Shown in pieces: positions 9,770 through 16,168 of a stretch of DNA of 40,178 nt. Both the position numbers and the translations under genes were made by a program. Each line of letters opens with the position of its first letter. Positions within the stretch are counted from its first letter, which is position 1. The DNA lies in IMG/VR virus record IMGVR_UViG_3300028394_000008, positions 1-40,178 of that record; one strand, 5' to 3'. The stretch comes from a virus. Under the pieces are notes generated by a model. The model had not been told where the DNA came from, ran no database searches, and saw only the letters and a list, made by a program, of their open reading frames with translations.

Positions 9770-10045
9770 ATGCGCTGGCTACTTCTTTTTGTGTGCGCCA
9801 GTTTGGTGTATGGCGCTACACAAAAGCGAGAATGTAGTGTCAGCGACTTTGTAAACATTGCTTACAGCAACAACAACCCAAAGGAAAGACATGATCGAAT
9901 TGTTGAATGGTTGGATGACTCGGGCCAAGTCTGCACTAAAGAGCAGCTGGGACTCATTTACACAAATCTGGCGCAAGTCTTAGGCGTATCAGACACCATG
10001 CGTATCAGAACAAAAATAGAAAAGCTGTATGAACGGGCAAAATGA
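9770..10045 (+). CDS. Small secreted protein with signal peptide
   Basis: A 91-aa protein. The first 16 residues ('MRWLLLFVCASLVYGA') form a convincing signal peptide with a possible cleavage after 'VYG' or 'YGA'. The mature part is charged, with two cysteines (near residues 22 and 55) that could form a disulphide in the periplasm. It lies between a membrane coiled-coil protein and holin-like genes. A periplasmic lysis accessory, perhaps spanin-like, is possible, but no lipobox is seen. It overlaps the next gene by 17 bases. Confidence 0.5.
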   Translation: MRWLLLFVCASLVYGATQKRECSVSDFVNIAYSNNNPKERHDRIVEWLDDSGQVCTKEQLGLIYTNLAQVLGVSDTMRIRTKIEKLYERAK

Positions 10046-10268
10046 ATCCTGGTTAGCAAGAAACATTCAACCGGTGACGGTGGCTTTCTTGTTGTTTTCT
10101 TATTTCTTTTTTGCCCTGCTATCAGTTTTTAACTTAGAGACTCGGGGAGCATATGTGGACTTGTTAGGGCAAGCCATGATTATTGTTATTACTGCCATCT
10201 TTGCGGGTAAGACCGCTGAAAAGATTGTAGACATTCGTACTAATAAAGGACCTTCAAATGGCACTTGA
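10029..10268 (+). CDS. Putative holin (two membrane segments)
   Basis: A 79-aa protein with two hydrophobic helices (about residues 15-34 'PVTVAFLLFSYFFFALLSVF' and 43-61 'DLLGQAMIIVITAIFAG') and a charged end 'KTAEKIVDI'. It resembles small phage holins and shares the 'N/W-x-P-V/I ... TAEKI' frame with the next gene, suggesting a holin/antiholin pair. It overlaps both neighbours (17 bases upstream, 11 downstream). Confidence 0.6.
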   Translation: MNGQNESWLARNIQPVTVAFLLFSYFFFALLSVFNLETRGAYVDLLGQAMIIVITAIFAGKTAEKIVDIRTNKGPSNGT

Positions 10269-10665
10269 TCCCGTATCCGCACTTCTCGACATTGGTGGCA
10301 AAGTCATGGACAGGCTGTGGCCTGATCCCGCACAAGCTGCTGCTGCCAAGATGGAATTGTTCAAGCTACAGCAATCTGGCGAACTGTCAATCATTGCTGG
10401 ACAGTTGGACATCAATAAAGTGGAAGCTGCCAACCCGTCTCTATTTGTCTCGGGTTGGAGACCAGGCATTGGATGGGTCTGCGGTGCAGGTTTTGCCGTC
10501 CAATTCGTTGTTGGCCCTCTTGCTGAATGGGGATCGGCGCTCTACGGTCATCCCGTCAAGTTTCCTCAAATGGACATGGGAACCATGATGCCTTTGATGC
10601 TGGGAATGCTTGGCTTGTCCGGTATGCGTACTGCTGAGAAAATCAACGGGGTTGCAGCAAAATGA
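10258..10665 (+). CDS. Holin of the GTA 3TM type
   Basis: A 135-aa protein. The N-terminal part is a charged helical domain ('GKVMDRLWPDPAQAAAAKME'). It is followed by 'SGWRPGIGWVCGAGFAVQF', a second hydrophobic region, and 'MPLMLGMLGLSGMRTAEKI'. This order is characteristic of the GTA_holin_3TM family (PF11351 from memory). These proteins make the inner-membrane lesion that lets the endolysin reach peptidoglycan. The gene is flanked by a second holin-like gene and, two genes on, the endolysin. Confidence 0.78.
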   Translation: MALDPVSALLDIGGKVMDRLWPDPAQAAAAKMELFKLQQSGELSIIAGQLDINKVEAANPSLFVSGWRPGIGWVCGAGFAVQFVVGPLAEWGSALYGHPVKFPQMDMGTMMPLMLGMLGLSGMRTAEKINGVAAK

Positions 10666-10892
10666 ACCTTTTCGTTCCCGTTCTGTACATCTGCCTTAAC
10701 AGTCATTGTGAATTCTTACAGCAACTTGCTGTATATCCCGATGAGGAAGAATGCAAACAGGTCGTGATGGTGAAAAAAGAATGGTATGAGAAAACCACTA
10801 CTGCCACAGTTGAAGTTACTTGCATTGCTGTCCCGGCTAAAGTAATGGAAGAAGACGTTAAGCCCAAGCCAAAACGTAGAGAAACCATATGA
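10662..10892 (+). CDS. Hypothetical small protein of the lysis cassette
   Basis: A 76-aa protein coupled to both neighbours by ATGA overlaps. The short N-terminal hydrophobic stretch 'MNLFVPVLYICL' is too short for a clear membrane anchor. Four cysteines follow at spacings suggesting disulphides, and the tail is basic ('KPKPKRRE'). No family recognised; its place between holin and endolysin suggests a lysis accessory. Confidence 0.5.
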   Translation: MNLFVPVLYICLNSHCEFLQQLAVYPDEEECKQVVMVKKEWYEKTTTATVEVTCIAVPAKVMEEDVKPKPKRRETI

Positions 10893-11305
10893 TTAACTCC
10901 CGCAGCCTAGATGATTTAGCCCCACCCGTTAAACAGCGGGCACAAGCGTTTGTGGAAGCTGCCAAAGCCAAGGGCATTGACTTGCTGGTGACTTCCACCT
11001 ACCGCGACAGCGAGAGCCAGAACGCACTCTACGCTCAAGGACGCACCACCCCTGGCAACATAGTGACCAGAGCCAAAGCAGGACAGTCTTGGCATAACCA
11101 CCGCTGTGCCTTAGATGTTGTCCCATTAGTCAACGGTAAGGCCGTATGGGACGATCAGGCTATTTGGAAACAAGTGGGTGAGATCGGCAAGGCTTGCGGT
11201 TTAGAGTGGGCTGGTGATTGGAAGACGTTCAAAGAGTATCCGCATTTTCAATACACAAGCGGCTTGACAATGGATCAACTTCAAGCTGGCGCAAAGATTG
11301 CATAA
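10889..11305 (+). CDS. M15-family peptidoglycan peptidase (endolysin)
   Basis: A 138-aa protein of the VanY/L-alanyl-D-glutamate peptidase type, as in phage T5 endolysin. Seen: 'STYRDSESQNALYAQGR' (residues 36-52); the zinc motif 'SWHNHRCALD' (S67, H69, D76), which has Arg-Cys where 'xGxA' is more usual; 'GLEWAGDW' with the likely catalytic Glu106; and the third zinc ligand His119 in 'EYPHFQ'. Length is typical. There is no signal peptide, so export depends on the upstream holins. It cleaves the stem peptide of Gram-negative peptidoglycan. Confidence 0.93.
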   Translation: MINSRSLDDLAPPVKQRAQAFVEAAKAKGIDLLVTSTYRDSESQNALYAQGRTTPGNIVTRAKAGQSWHNHRCALDVVPLVNGKAVWDDQAIWKQVGEIGKACGLEWAGDWKTFKEYPHFQYTSGLTMDQLQAGAKIA

Positions 11306-11354
11306 TGATGCAATAGATATGTGTTAGATTCCGCGCAACTTTGCGGGGTCACTT

Positions 11355-12323
11355 ATGCAAGCTAAAGTTTCTAATGGTGAATTTATACATGCATGGAATC
11401 AGTTAGGTTCTGCTGCCAAAGTAGCGGAATTTCTAGAGATGGATGAACGCGCTGTTCATCGGCGAAGACGAAGATTGGAAACGGAAACCAATCAACCGCT
11501 TGTTAATTTCCATGAAGCTGCTAGGCCGTATGCCTACATGCAACCCATCAAAACATCTCTTAATCGCGTTGAACTTGGCATACTTGATCAAACAATCATA
11601 GTCTTTTCTGACGCTCACTTTTGGCCCGGTGAATACACTACCGCTTACAAAGGGCTATTATGGGCTATCAAAGAGTTAAAGCCTCATGCCGTTATCAGTA
11701 ACGGGGATGCATTTGATGGTGCATCTATCAGCAGACATGATCCATTGGGCTGGTCCAAGACCCCTTCAGTTATAGAAGAACTAAAAGCGGTTCAGGCACA
11801 TCTTGGCGAGATAGAAGAAACAGCCAAAGCCGCTAGACACAACTGTAAACTGTTGTTCATCTGGGGCAATCACGACACCCGCTTTGCTAACAAATTAGCA
11901 GTACAAGCCCCGCAGTATCGGGAAGTGCATGGGTTTAAATTAGAAGACCATTTACCAGCCTGGGAGTTTGCATGGTCTGTTTGGCCTACGCCTGATTGCG
12001 TTATTAAACACCGTTACAAAAGCGGCGTTCATGCTGCCCATAACAATACCGTAAACGCTGGCATAAGCATTGTTACAGGCCATTTGCATAGTCTTAAAGT
12101 AGTTCCATTTGCTGACTACACGGGTAATCGTTATGGTGTAGATACTGGTACTCTTGCAGAACCTTATGGGCGACAATTTGAATACGGAGAAGACAACCCA
12201 TTAAACCACAGAAGTGGGTTTGCCGTGCTGACATTCAAGGGTGGTAAGCTTTTGTGGCCTGAGTTAGTTCACAAATGGAGCGATACTCAGGTTGAGTTTC
12301 GAGGACAAGTTATCAACCTTTAG
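11355..12323 (+). CDS. Metallophosphoesterase with N-terminal helix-turn-helix
   Basis: A 322-aa protein. Residues 7-45 read as a helix-turn-helix ('AWNQLGSAAKVAEFL ... RRRRR'). A calcineurin-type phosphoesterase core follows: 'FSDAHFWPG' (D86, H88), 'SNGDAFDG' (D118), 'IWGNHDTRFA' (GNHD 171-174), 'HAAHNN' and 'VTGHLHSLK'. All metal-binding motifs are present, so it should be active. Its substrate is unknown; phage members may act on nucleic acid ends. It follows a 49-base gap after the endolysin and precedes the acidic protein. The DNA-binding head fused to a phosphatase core suggests it works on DNA. Confidence 0.82.
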   Translation: MQAKVSNGEFIHAWNQLGSAAKVAEFLEMDERAVHRRRRRLETETNQPLVNFHEAARPYAYMQPIKTSLNRVELGILDQTIIVFSDAHFWPGEYTTAYKGLLWAIKELKPHAVISNGDAFDGASISRHDPLGWSKTPSVIEELKAVQAHLGEIEETAKAARHNCKLLFIWGNHDTRFANKLAVQAPQYREVHGFKLEDHLPAWEFAWSVWPTPDCVIKHRYKSGVHAAHNNTVNAGISIVTGHLHSLKVVPFADYTGNRYGVDTGTLAEPYGRQFEYGEDNPLNHRSGFAVLTFKGGKLLWPELVHKWSDTQVEFRGQVINL

Positions 12324-12332
12324 GAGTTTCTT

Positions 12333-12584
12333 ATGTTTCATTTCACATTTTTGGTTAACAGTGCGGCGCAAGTAGAAGACGAAGACGAATTTGATTTGTT
12401 GCCTGATTGCTTTTTTGAAGAAGGCGAAGAGTATGTCTACGACGAAGACTATGAGTGCTTTTGCTGGTACGACGAACTGTACGATGCGTGGTACTGGTTG
12501 AACGAAGACACTGGCGAGTGGCTCTTGGTCGAAGAAGACGACGAAGACGAAGAAATCTACTGGGAAGAAGACGAGGCTGCTTAA
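12333..12584 (+). CDS. Extremely acidic, aromatic-rich 83-aa protein
   Basis: Of 83 residues, 33 are Asp or Glu, none are Lys or Arg, and 19 are Phe, Tyr or Trp. TTAGGAG lies 8 bases before the ATG. There is no family I can name. Strong negative charge with many aromatics is compatible with a DNA-mimic (anti-restriction or nucleoid inhibitor) or with a binding partner for basic proteins. It is the last gene of the late block. Its TAA overlaps the TAA of the convergent - strand gene (TTAA at 12581-12584), with no terminator between them. Confidence 0.75.
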   Translation: MFHFTFLVNSAAQVEDEDEFDLLPDCFFEEGEEYVYDEDYECFCWYDELYDAWYWLNEDTGEWLLVEEDDEDEEIYWEEDEAA

Positions 12585-12781
12585 TCCGGGTAGATCATAG
12601 CCAATGCGTCTTGAACAGACGCTTGGATTTTGGACACGACTTGCTCAAAAGGTAAGTCGTGTTTTCTATGTTGGCGCAGTATTTCGTTTATCTCATGCAG
12701 AGTTTGCCAAGCATACCCTGAGTGGATAGCTTTGATGGCCTCTTCTTCGTCATTAAATGTGGCATTGATTTTCATATTCAT
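12581..12781 (-). CDS. Hypothetical small protein, last gene of the - operon
   Basis: A 66-aa protein starting 'MNMKINATFNDEEEAI', mostly helical and charged. Its ATG overlaps the upstream stop (ATGA), and AAAGGA lies just before. It ends tail to tail with the acidic protein gene. No family recognised. Confidence 0.65.
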   Translation of the reverse strand: MNMKINATFNDEEEAIKAIHSGYAWQTLHEINEILRQHRKHDLPFEQVVSKIQASVQDALAMIYPD

Positions 12782-13041
12782 TCCTTTTGTTTCCTCGGTC
12801 TAGGGCAGTTTTCAGGGACTTCTACAACGCACCAAATGGCTGTTGGTGGTGTTCTAAACTTCCCAGGCAACCAACGGTCTATGTAACAGTCTGCCATCTT
12901 CTTTAAGGTAGGACGGACAGACCTTTCATAAATGCCTGTCTTCAGACAGATTTCATTAGCACTTAACCCATCAGGAAATGCTTTTAATAGAGCCCTAATC
13001 ACAGGGGCTTTAGGCTGATAGTGTTGGTTTTCCAAAGTCAT
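12778..13041 (-). CDS. Winged-helix-like putative regulator
   Basis: An 87-aa protein. 'IRALLKAFPDGLSANEICLKT' reads as the first helices of a winged helix-turn-helix. It is followed by 'RSVRPTLKKM', a plausible recognition helix, and a wing ending 'TAIWCVVEVP'. The ATG abuts the upstream TAA without a gap. It could regulate phage transcription; no operator is identifiable. Confidence 0.6.
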   Translation of the reverse strand: MTLENQHYQPKAPVIRALLKAFPDGLSANEICLKTGIYERSVRPTLKKMADCYIDRWLPGKFRTPPTAIWCVVEVPENCPRPRKQKE

Positions 13042-13209
13042 TTATGTAAACTCTTCTTTAACTTCTACTTCTTCAGTTGCGGCAATGTGGTACACATTCC
13101 CCTCATCATCTGTACACACACTGTACATGCCGTCAACGTGGTGAAAATTTAGCTCCAACCCATCTTTAAGCACGATCGTGCTATTTCTAGGTGCGTTATA
13201 TAGCTTCAT
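13042..13209 (-). CDS. Hypothetical 55-aa protein
   Basis: The start at 13209 is chosen because GGTGG lies about six bases upstream. The in-frame ATG at 13227 has no ribosome site and would give 61 aa. The sequence 'TIVLKDGLELNFHHVDGMYS' followed by a 'DDEGNVYHIA' turn looks like a small beta-barrel or beta-sheet protein. It overlaps the upstream gene by 14 bases. Confidence 0.6.
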   Translation of the reverse strand: MKLYNAPRNSTIVLKDGLELNFHHVDGMYSVCTDDEGNVYHIAATEEVEVKEEFT

Positions 13210-13381
13210 TTTTAACCACCATTTCATTTAATGCAATGTCTACTTCAGCCTGTGCCGCCATTCCATCTTCATACCCACGCGAATAAGAGTTCTGCTCCAT
13301 TGCAATAAGCTGGTTAATTAGGCGTTGCTGTATCTCGCAGATGCGCGTCAGGCTATCCAGTGCTAAGTCACGTTTGCTCAT
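13196..13381 (-). CDS. Hypothetical 61-aa helical protein
   Basis: ATG at 13381 overlaps the upstream TGA (ATGA), which decides the start against a longer in-frame extension to 13486. The protein begins 'MSKRDLALDSLTRICEIQQ', is helical and probably a short coiled coil. No family recognised. Confidence 0.65.
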   Translation of the reverse strand: MSKRDLALDSLTRICEIQQRLINQLIAMEQNSYSRGYEDGMAAQAEVDIALNEMVVKNEAI

Positions 13382-13602
13382 GTGTTGCGCTCCTTCAGAA
13401 TAGATTCCGCGCTTGTTGCGGCTTGAAGTTTGGTAAAGCACGATTGATTGATAGCTGAAAAATCTTCTTCTGTTAGACCTACCCATTTATGCTCAGGTTC
13501 TTGCAACTTGTCCGCAGCCATAGCCCTCTTAGCCATAAAGCCACCACCCCACATTCCCTGTTTACGGGCTATTTCATCAAACGCTTCGTCTTCAGGTGTC
13601 AT
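13378..13602 (-). CDS. Hypothetical 74-aa protein
   Basis: The ATG at 13602 has GGAG six bases upstream and overlaps the preceding stop (ATGA), so it is preferred over a GTG at 13614. The protein starts 'MTPEDEAFDEIARKQGMWGG', a pattern seen at the N-terminus of many small hypothetical phage proteins. No catalytic motif. Confidence 0.65.
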   Translation of the reverse strand: MTPEDEAFDEIARKQGMWGGGFMAKRAMAADKLQEPEHKWVGLTEEDFSAINQSCFTKLQAATSAESILKERNT

Positions 13603-13712
13603 AAAAAACTCCACATAAATGCTGCAATTCCAATGCCTGTAAAAAACAAAATGAAGATAACGAACGCTATGAAAAACAACGTAACCATTAAGTCTTCATC
13701 TTCGTCGTTCAT
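13599..13712 (-). CDS. 37-aa single-pass membrane micro-protein
   Basis: ATG at 13712 and TGA at 13599, both in ATGA overlaps with the neighbouring genes, which strongly supports translation. Seven acidic or polar residues ('MNDEDED') precede a hydrophobic helix ('VTLFFIAFVIFILFF', then 'TGIGIAAFMW'). Predicted to sit in the inner membrane with the acidic N-terminus outside the bilayer. Function unknown. Confidence 0.7.
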   Translation of the reverse strand: MNDEDEDLMVTLFFIAFVIFILFFTGIGIAAFMWSFL

Positions 13713-13909
13713 TTTTCTCTCGCTTTCAGCATTGCGTCTGCATCTACATACGCCTGCTCAGTCAATTCTGAAAGTGTCCAATCGTCATATTTGGCAAGGC
13801 GTATTCCAAATGAAAGGGCAGCAAAATGGTCACGCAAAGTCATATCGCGGGCAAATCCGCCAGTTTTGCTCATCCATGTGGGGTCGATGGTTGTGGTGTC
13901 TGCTTTCAT
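13709..13909 (-). CDS. Hypothetical 66-aa phage protein
   Basis: Contains 'MTLRDHFAALSFGIRLAKY' and ends 'AYVDADAMLKAREK'. This 'MTLRDxFAxxA ... AYxxADAMLxARE' arrangement recurs in small hypothetical proteins of phages and prophages. It is coupled on both sides by ATGA overlaps. Function unknown. Confidence 0.72.
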   Translation of the reverse strand: MKADTTTIDPTWMSKTGGFARDMTLRDHFAALSFGIRLAKYDDWTLSELTEQAYVDADAMLKAREK

Positions 13910-14103
13910 TTTGCAGCTTTTTCTTTTTTCTTTTTCAGATAAAACCTACGGGCATATTCCCGTTGTTTAGCTTTACGCAATTCAATCAATGCCCGGTCAG
14001 CCAATGGTGATGGTGGAGCTGACAAATGGTTGATACGATCTGTTAATTGTTGGACTTGTGATTCCAAAAAAGAGATACGGGCAAATACATTCCAATTTTT
14101 CAT
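13906..14103 (-). CDS. Hypothetical 65-aa coiled-coil, basic-tailed protein
   Basis: The start at 14103 has an AAGGAAC site four bases upstream. A longer reading to 14244 would overlap the 47-aa gene. An N-terminal heptad region ('ARISFLESQVQQLTDRINHL') leads to a strongly basic C-terminus ('RRFYLKKKKEKAAK'). It could bind nucleic acid or polyanions. No family recognised. Confidence 0.65.
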   Translation of the reverse strand: MKNWNVFARISFLESQVQQLTDRINHLSAPPSPLADRALIELRKAKQREYARRFYLKKKKEKAAK

Positions 14104-14113
14104 GCTTGTTCCT

Positions 14114-14257
14114 TTAGTTTGATTTGCAATATTTTGTAAACACTGATGCAATAGTGTGGCATTTGGGTTCATATGATGCATATCCAAACCAAAACCCCGC
14201 CACAATGATGCTGGCGCATAAGCCAACAAGGGCAAAAAAATCAAGAACTATTTTCAT
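14114..14257 (-). CDS. 47-aa membrane or secreted micro-protein
   Basis: ATG at 14257 overlaps the TGA of the MazG-like gene (ATGA), with AAAGGAATT just ahead. The protein begins 'MKIVLDFFALVGLCASIIVA', a signal-anchor or membrane helix. The short tail has two further cysteines ('KCHTIASVFTKYCK'), which could pair outside the cytoplasm. Confidence 0.68.
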   Translation of the reverse strand: MKIVLDFFALVGLCASIIVAGFWFGYASYEPKCHTIASVFTKYCKSN

Positions 14258-14565
14258 GGCAATTCCTTTAAAAATACCCCATTGGGCAACAAAGTACCTT
14301 TACGGTTTTTGATTTCTTTGTATGCGTATTCCATGCAATCCACCAAGTTGATGTCTAGCAAAGCGCAATAAATAATGAGACATACCATCACATCACCCAC
14401 ACCGTCCACAATGCCTGGGCCATCTTGTTTGATAGTGGCATCTGCCAGTTCACCCATTTCAGAAACAGCTTTTAACAATTGAGTCTGGGAGTTGCTGTTT
14501 GGAATGATCTTCCGCGCTTCTGCCCATCTCACAATGTCCATTTCTACATCTGCATACGTTGTCAT
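14254..14565 (-). CDS. MazG-like nucleotide pyrophosphohydrolase
   Basis: A 103-aa all-helical protein. 'LLKAVSEMGELADAT' carries the ExxE-type first metal motif and 'GIVDGVGDVMVCLI' carries the ExxD-like second motif (here D-G-V-G-D) of the MazG/all-alpha NTP pyrophosphatase superfamily. Phage members hydrolyse (d)NTPs or (p)ppGpp. The size matches single-domain phage MazG. It is the first gene of a tightly coupled run below an 81-base gap. Confidence 0.78.
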   Translation of the reverse strand: MTTYADVEMDIVRWAEARKIIPNSNSQTQLLKAVSEMGELADATIKQDGPGIVDGVGDVMVCLIIYCALLDINLVDCMEYAYKEIKNRKGTLLPNGVFLKELP

Positions 14566-14646
14566 AAGTACTCCAAAAAATTAGGGGAGGGGGTACTTGC
14601 TATTAGGCGGCAACTGCGAATTGATACCCTGCTTTCCCCCCAAAAA
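14566..14646. other. Non-coding gap with G-run (GGGGAGGGGG)
   Basis: The gap between the SSB-like and MazG-like genes contains ATTAGGGGAGGGGGTACT (14580-14597). It resembles the G-run downstream of the direct repeat at 21731 (TTGGGGAGGGGGGTCT). On the - strand transcript this is a C-run. No hairpin terminator was found; it may be a cis-acting site. Confidence 0.4.
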
Positions 14647-14895
14647 TCAAAAGAAATCGTCTAGATCGTCTATCTTGGCTTTACGGGTAGGCTGGCTACT
14701 CTGCCTTACCTGCTCCTGTTTTGGACGCACAGAGAGGCTGTAGAAGGGCGTACCGGCCTTGCTAGTCTTCTTCCATGCACTGATCCAGTAGTCTGTACCG
14801 CCTACGTTGACAGAGCCGTTAAGGTCTGGGTGTTTTTCCTCTTCTTTCTTGTCATTCTTGAAGAGGTTTCCCCGGTTGGTGTTGTCGTATTCCAT
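14647..14895 (-). CDS. SSB-like protein with acidic C-terminal tip
   Basis: An 82-aa protein. 'RGNLFKNDKKEEEKHPDLNG' leads into 'YWISAWKKTSKAGTPFYSL', a beta-rich core resembling small phage single-strand-binding or DUF736-like proteins. The end 'KIDDLDDFF' imitates the acidic aromatic tip of SSB and T7 gp2.5, which recruits partner proteins. It lies immediately downstream of the annealing protein, as expected for a recombination pair. The exact family is unproven. Confidence 0.65.
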   Translation of the reverse strand: MEYDNTNRGNLFKNDKKEEEKHPDLNGSVNVGGTDYWISAWKKTSKAGTPFYSLSVRPKQEQVRQSSQPTRKAKIDDLDDFF

Positions 14896-15471
14896 TTAAT
14901 CGCTTTCTGTTGATTCAAGTTTTTCTTTATACGCTTTGATAGCAGAGCGCACCTTACTGTCCGGCTTCAGTGCTGCCCACACTGCTAACCGCACCTCGTT
15001 GTCGGCAATGGATTCCCATTCCCCATACATTCCTGCCATATCGCCTTTGCTATGCAAGTCCCGAATAGCATCGGTGATCTTGTCAATTAGGGATGTGTCT
15101 GCTTCTGGCAAGTCTTCCCCCGCGTAGATGTACAGCCCCAAGCCATGCAGACTGAGCGCCTTAGTCATGCAGCGCATGATGGACGTATTGACTGCAAATG
15201 CGTCAGGGTTGGTGATGGGCTTGTTCCGGTGGTCCATAACCGGCAATTGGCAGGTCATAGCTTTGCCAAACATTACTGCGGTCACCCACACCATTGCCGT
15301 ACCATTGATGTCGGTATAGCAGCTATCCCCAAACATCTTGACCTCAAAGGTAGCCGCAGGGTCTGCCTTCAATGCTTCGGCCCATGCCCATGCCCATGAC
15401 AGGTAAGTCAGGTTGCCTTTTTTCTCAGTGTGTTCATTCACATTGAGCTTGAGTAATGTATTAACGTCCAT
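14896..15471 (-). CDS. Sak/DUF1071-type single-strand annealing protein
   Basis: A 191-aa protein whose N-terminus 'GNLTYLSWAWAWAEALK' (residues 19-35) is the hallmark of the DUF1071/Sak family of phage annealing recombinases (PF06378 from memory). Further family-like stretches are 'VTAVMFGKAMTCQLPVMD', 'NTSIMRCMTKALSLHGLGLY' and 'IYAGEDLP'. These proteins anneal complementary single strands during replication and recombination. The next gene is SSB-like. The ATG at 15471 overlaps the upstream gene by 11 bases. Confidence 0.85.
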   Translation of the reverse strand: MDVNTLLKLNVNEHTEKKGNLTYLSWAWAWAEALKADPAATFEVKMFGDSCYTDINGTAMVWVTAVMFGKAMTCQLPVMDHRNKPITNPDAFAVNTSIMRCMTKALSLHGLGLYIYAGEDLPEADTSLIDKITDAIRDLHSKGDMAGMYGEWESIADNEVRLAVWAALKPDSKVRSAIKAYKEKLESTESD

Positions 15472-15679
15472 ATGCTTTTGCCTGTTGTTGTGACTGCCAT
15501 GCAGCTAATTCAATTTCGCCTTCAATGATTTCTTTCTGTTCGTGATAATCTAAATCCTCAAACGAAATGAAATGATTTTCTTGGCAGCAAGAATACTTTT
15601 CGCCTTTAGGTTCTAGGCAATAGCAGCAGTAGTCAATTCCTTGGAACTCCGCGTGATACTGTTCAAATACTGATTTCAT
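15461..15679 (-). CDS. Cys-rich putative zinc-binding small protein
   Basis: The start at 15679 is preferred (GGAG seven bases upstream); a longer reading to 15838 would run through the neighbouring gene. 72 aa. The pattern 'YCCYCLEPKGEKYSCCQENH' gives two Cys pairs and a His, a likely zinc knuckle. An acidic helix follows ('YHEQKEIIEGEIELAA'). Function unknown; adjacent to the annealing protein. Confidence 0.68.
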   Translation of the reverse strand: MKSVFEQYHAEFQGIDYCCYCLEPKGEKYSCCQENHFISFEDLDYHEQKEIIEGEIELAAWQSQQQAKAYGR

Positions 15680-15680
15680 T

Positions 15681-15872
15681 TCAATTCTCCATGCGATTGT
15701 TAATTTGCTCTTCGATAAATTGGATTGTGTCAAGTGGCAAGATGTCCCAAAACTCCACGCCAGCATGCTTGATGCTAACAATGGTGAGATAGGTGTTGTC
15801 TTTGGAATCCATCCAATCCACATCACATTCCACTTCAAAGGTAGCGCCTTCGTAGGTGTATTCGGTAATCAC
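15681..15872 (-). CDS. Hypothetical 63-aa beta-rich protein
   Basis: Starts with GTG that overlaps the upstream TGA (GTGA), so translation is probably coupled. Begins 'MITEYTYEGATFEVECDVDW' and ends in a short helix 'IQFIEEQINNRMEN'. No family recognised. Confidence 0.65.
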   Translation of the reverse strand: MITEYTYEGATFEVECDVDWMDSKDNTYLTIVSIKHAGVEFWDILPLDTIQFIEEQINNRMEN

Positions 15873-16048
15873 AAGATCACCTTCAATTCTTCTGTGGATT
15901 CTTTGTATTCGTCATTGTCGGCAAAGCAAACAACTGTTGCCTGTGTGCCATCTTTCATCGTGATGGTGAAAGTGCGAGTGGAGCAGCTGTTGAGATTGCG
16001 AAGTTCTCCGAATTCAATTTTTGTAACACGCATCAAAGTAAGTTCCAT
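15869..16048 (-). CDS. Hypothetical 59-aa protein, first gene of the - operon
   Basis: ATG at 16048, TGA at 15869, with GGACAC about four bases upstream. Begins 'MELTLMRVTKIEFGELRN', continues as a beta-rich sequence with two cysteines and ends 'YKESTEELKVIL'. The GTGA overlap with the next gene supports it as real. The operon promoter should lie in the divergent gap up to 16168. Confidence 0.62.
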   Translation of the reverse strand: MELTLMRVTKIEFGELRNLNSCSTRTFTITMKDGTQATVVCFADNDEYKESTEELKVIL

Positions 16049-16117
16049 TTTGTGTCCTTTAAAGTTGCTGCTTGATTGCAGTGGAACGGATGTTAAACCA
16101 GCTTGTACGCTTTTTTT

Positions 16118-16142
16118 CTAGGGGTTTTCCCTAGTTTTTTTT
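16118..16142 (+). terminator. Hairpin with T-run in the divergent operon gap
   Basis: CTAGGG (16118-16123), loop GTTTT, CCCTAG (16129-16134), followed by eight T's. Reading + it has terminator form; reading - the hairpin is followed by A's, so it is directional. It lies 27 bases before the first gene of the + replication operon. It may stop read-through from the late block or act as an attenuator or operator for the replication operon. Confidence 0.6.
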
Positions 16143-16168
16143 CTGGTTTTTTGATGTAAGGTCACCGG

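Noticed and set aside
13489-14010. 173-codon + strand frame
   Set aside because: It is antisense to four coupled - strand genes with good starts and has no recognisable domain.
15705-16121. 138-codon + strand frame
   Set aside because: Antisense to the 63- and 59-aa genes of the - operon, which are coupled by GTGA.
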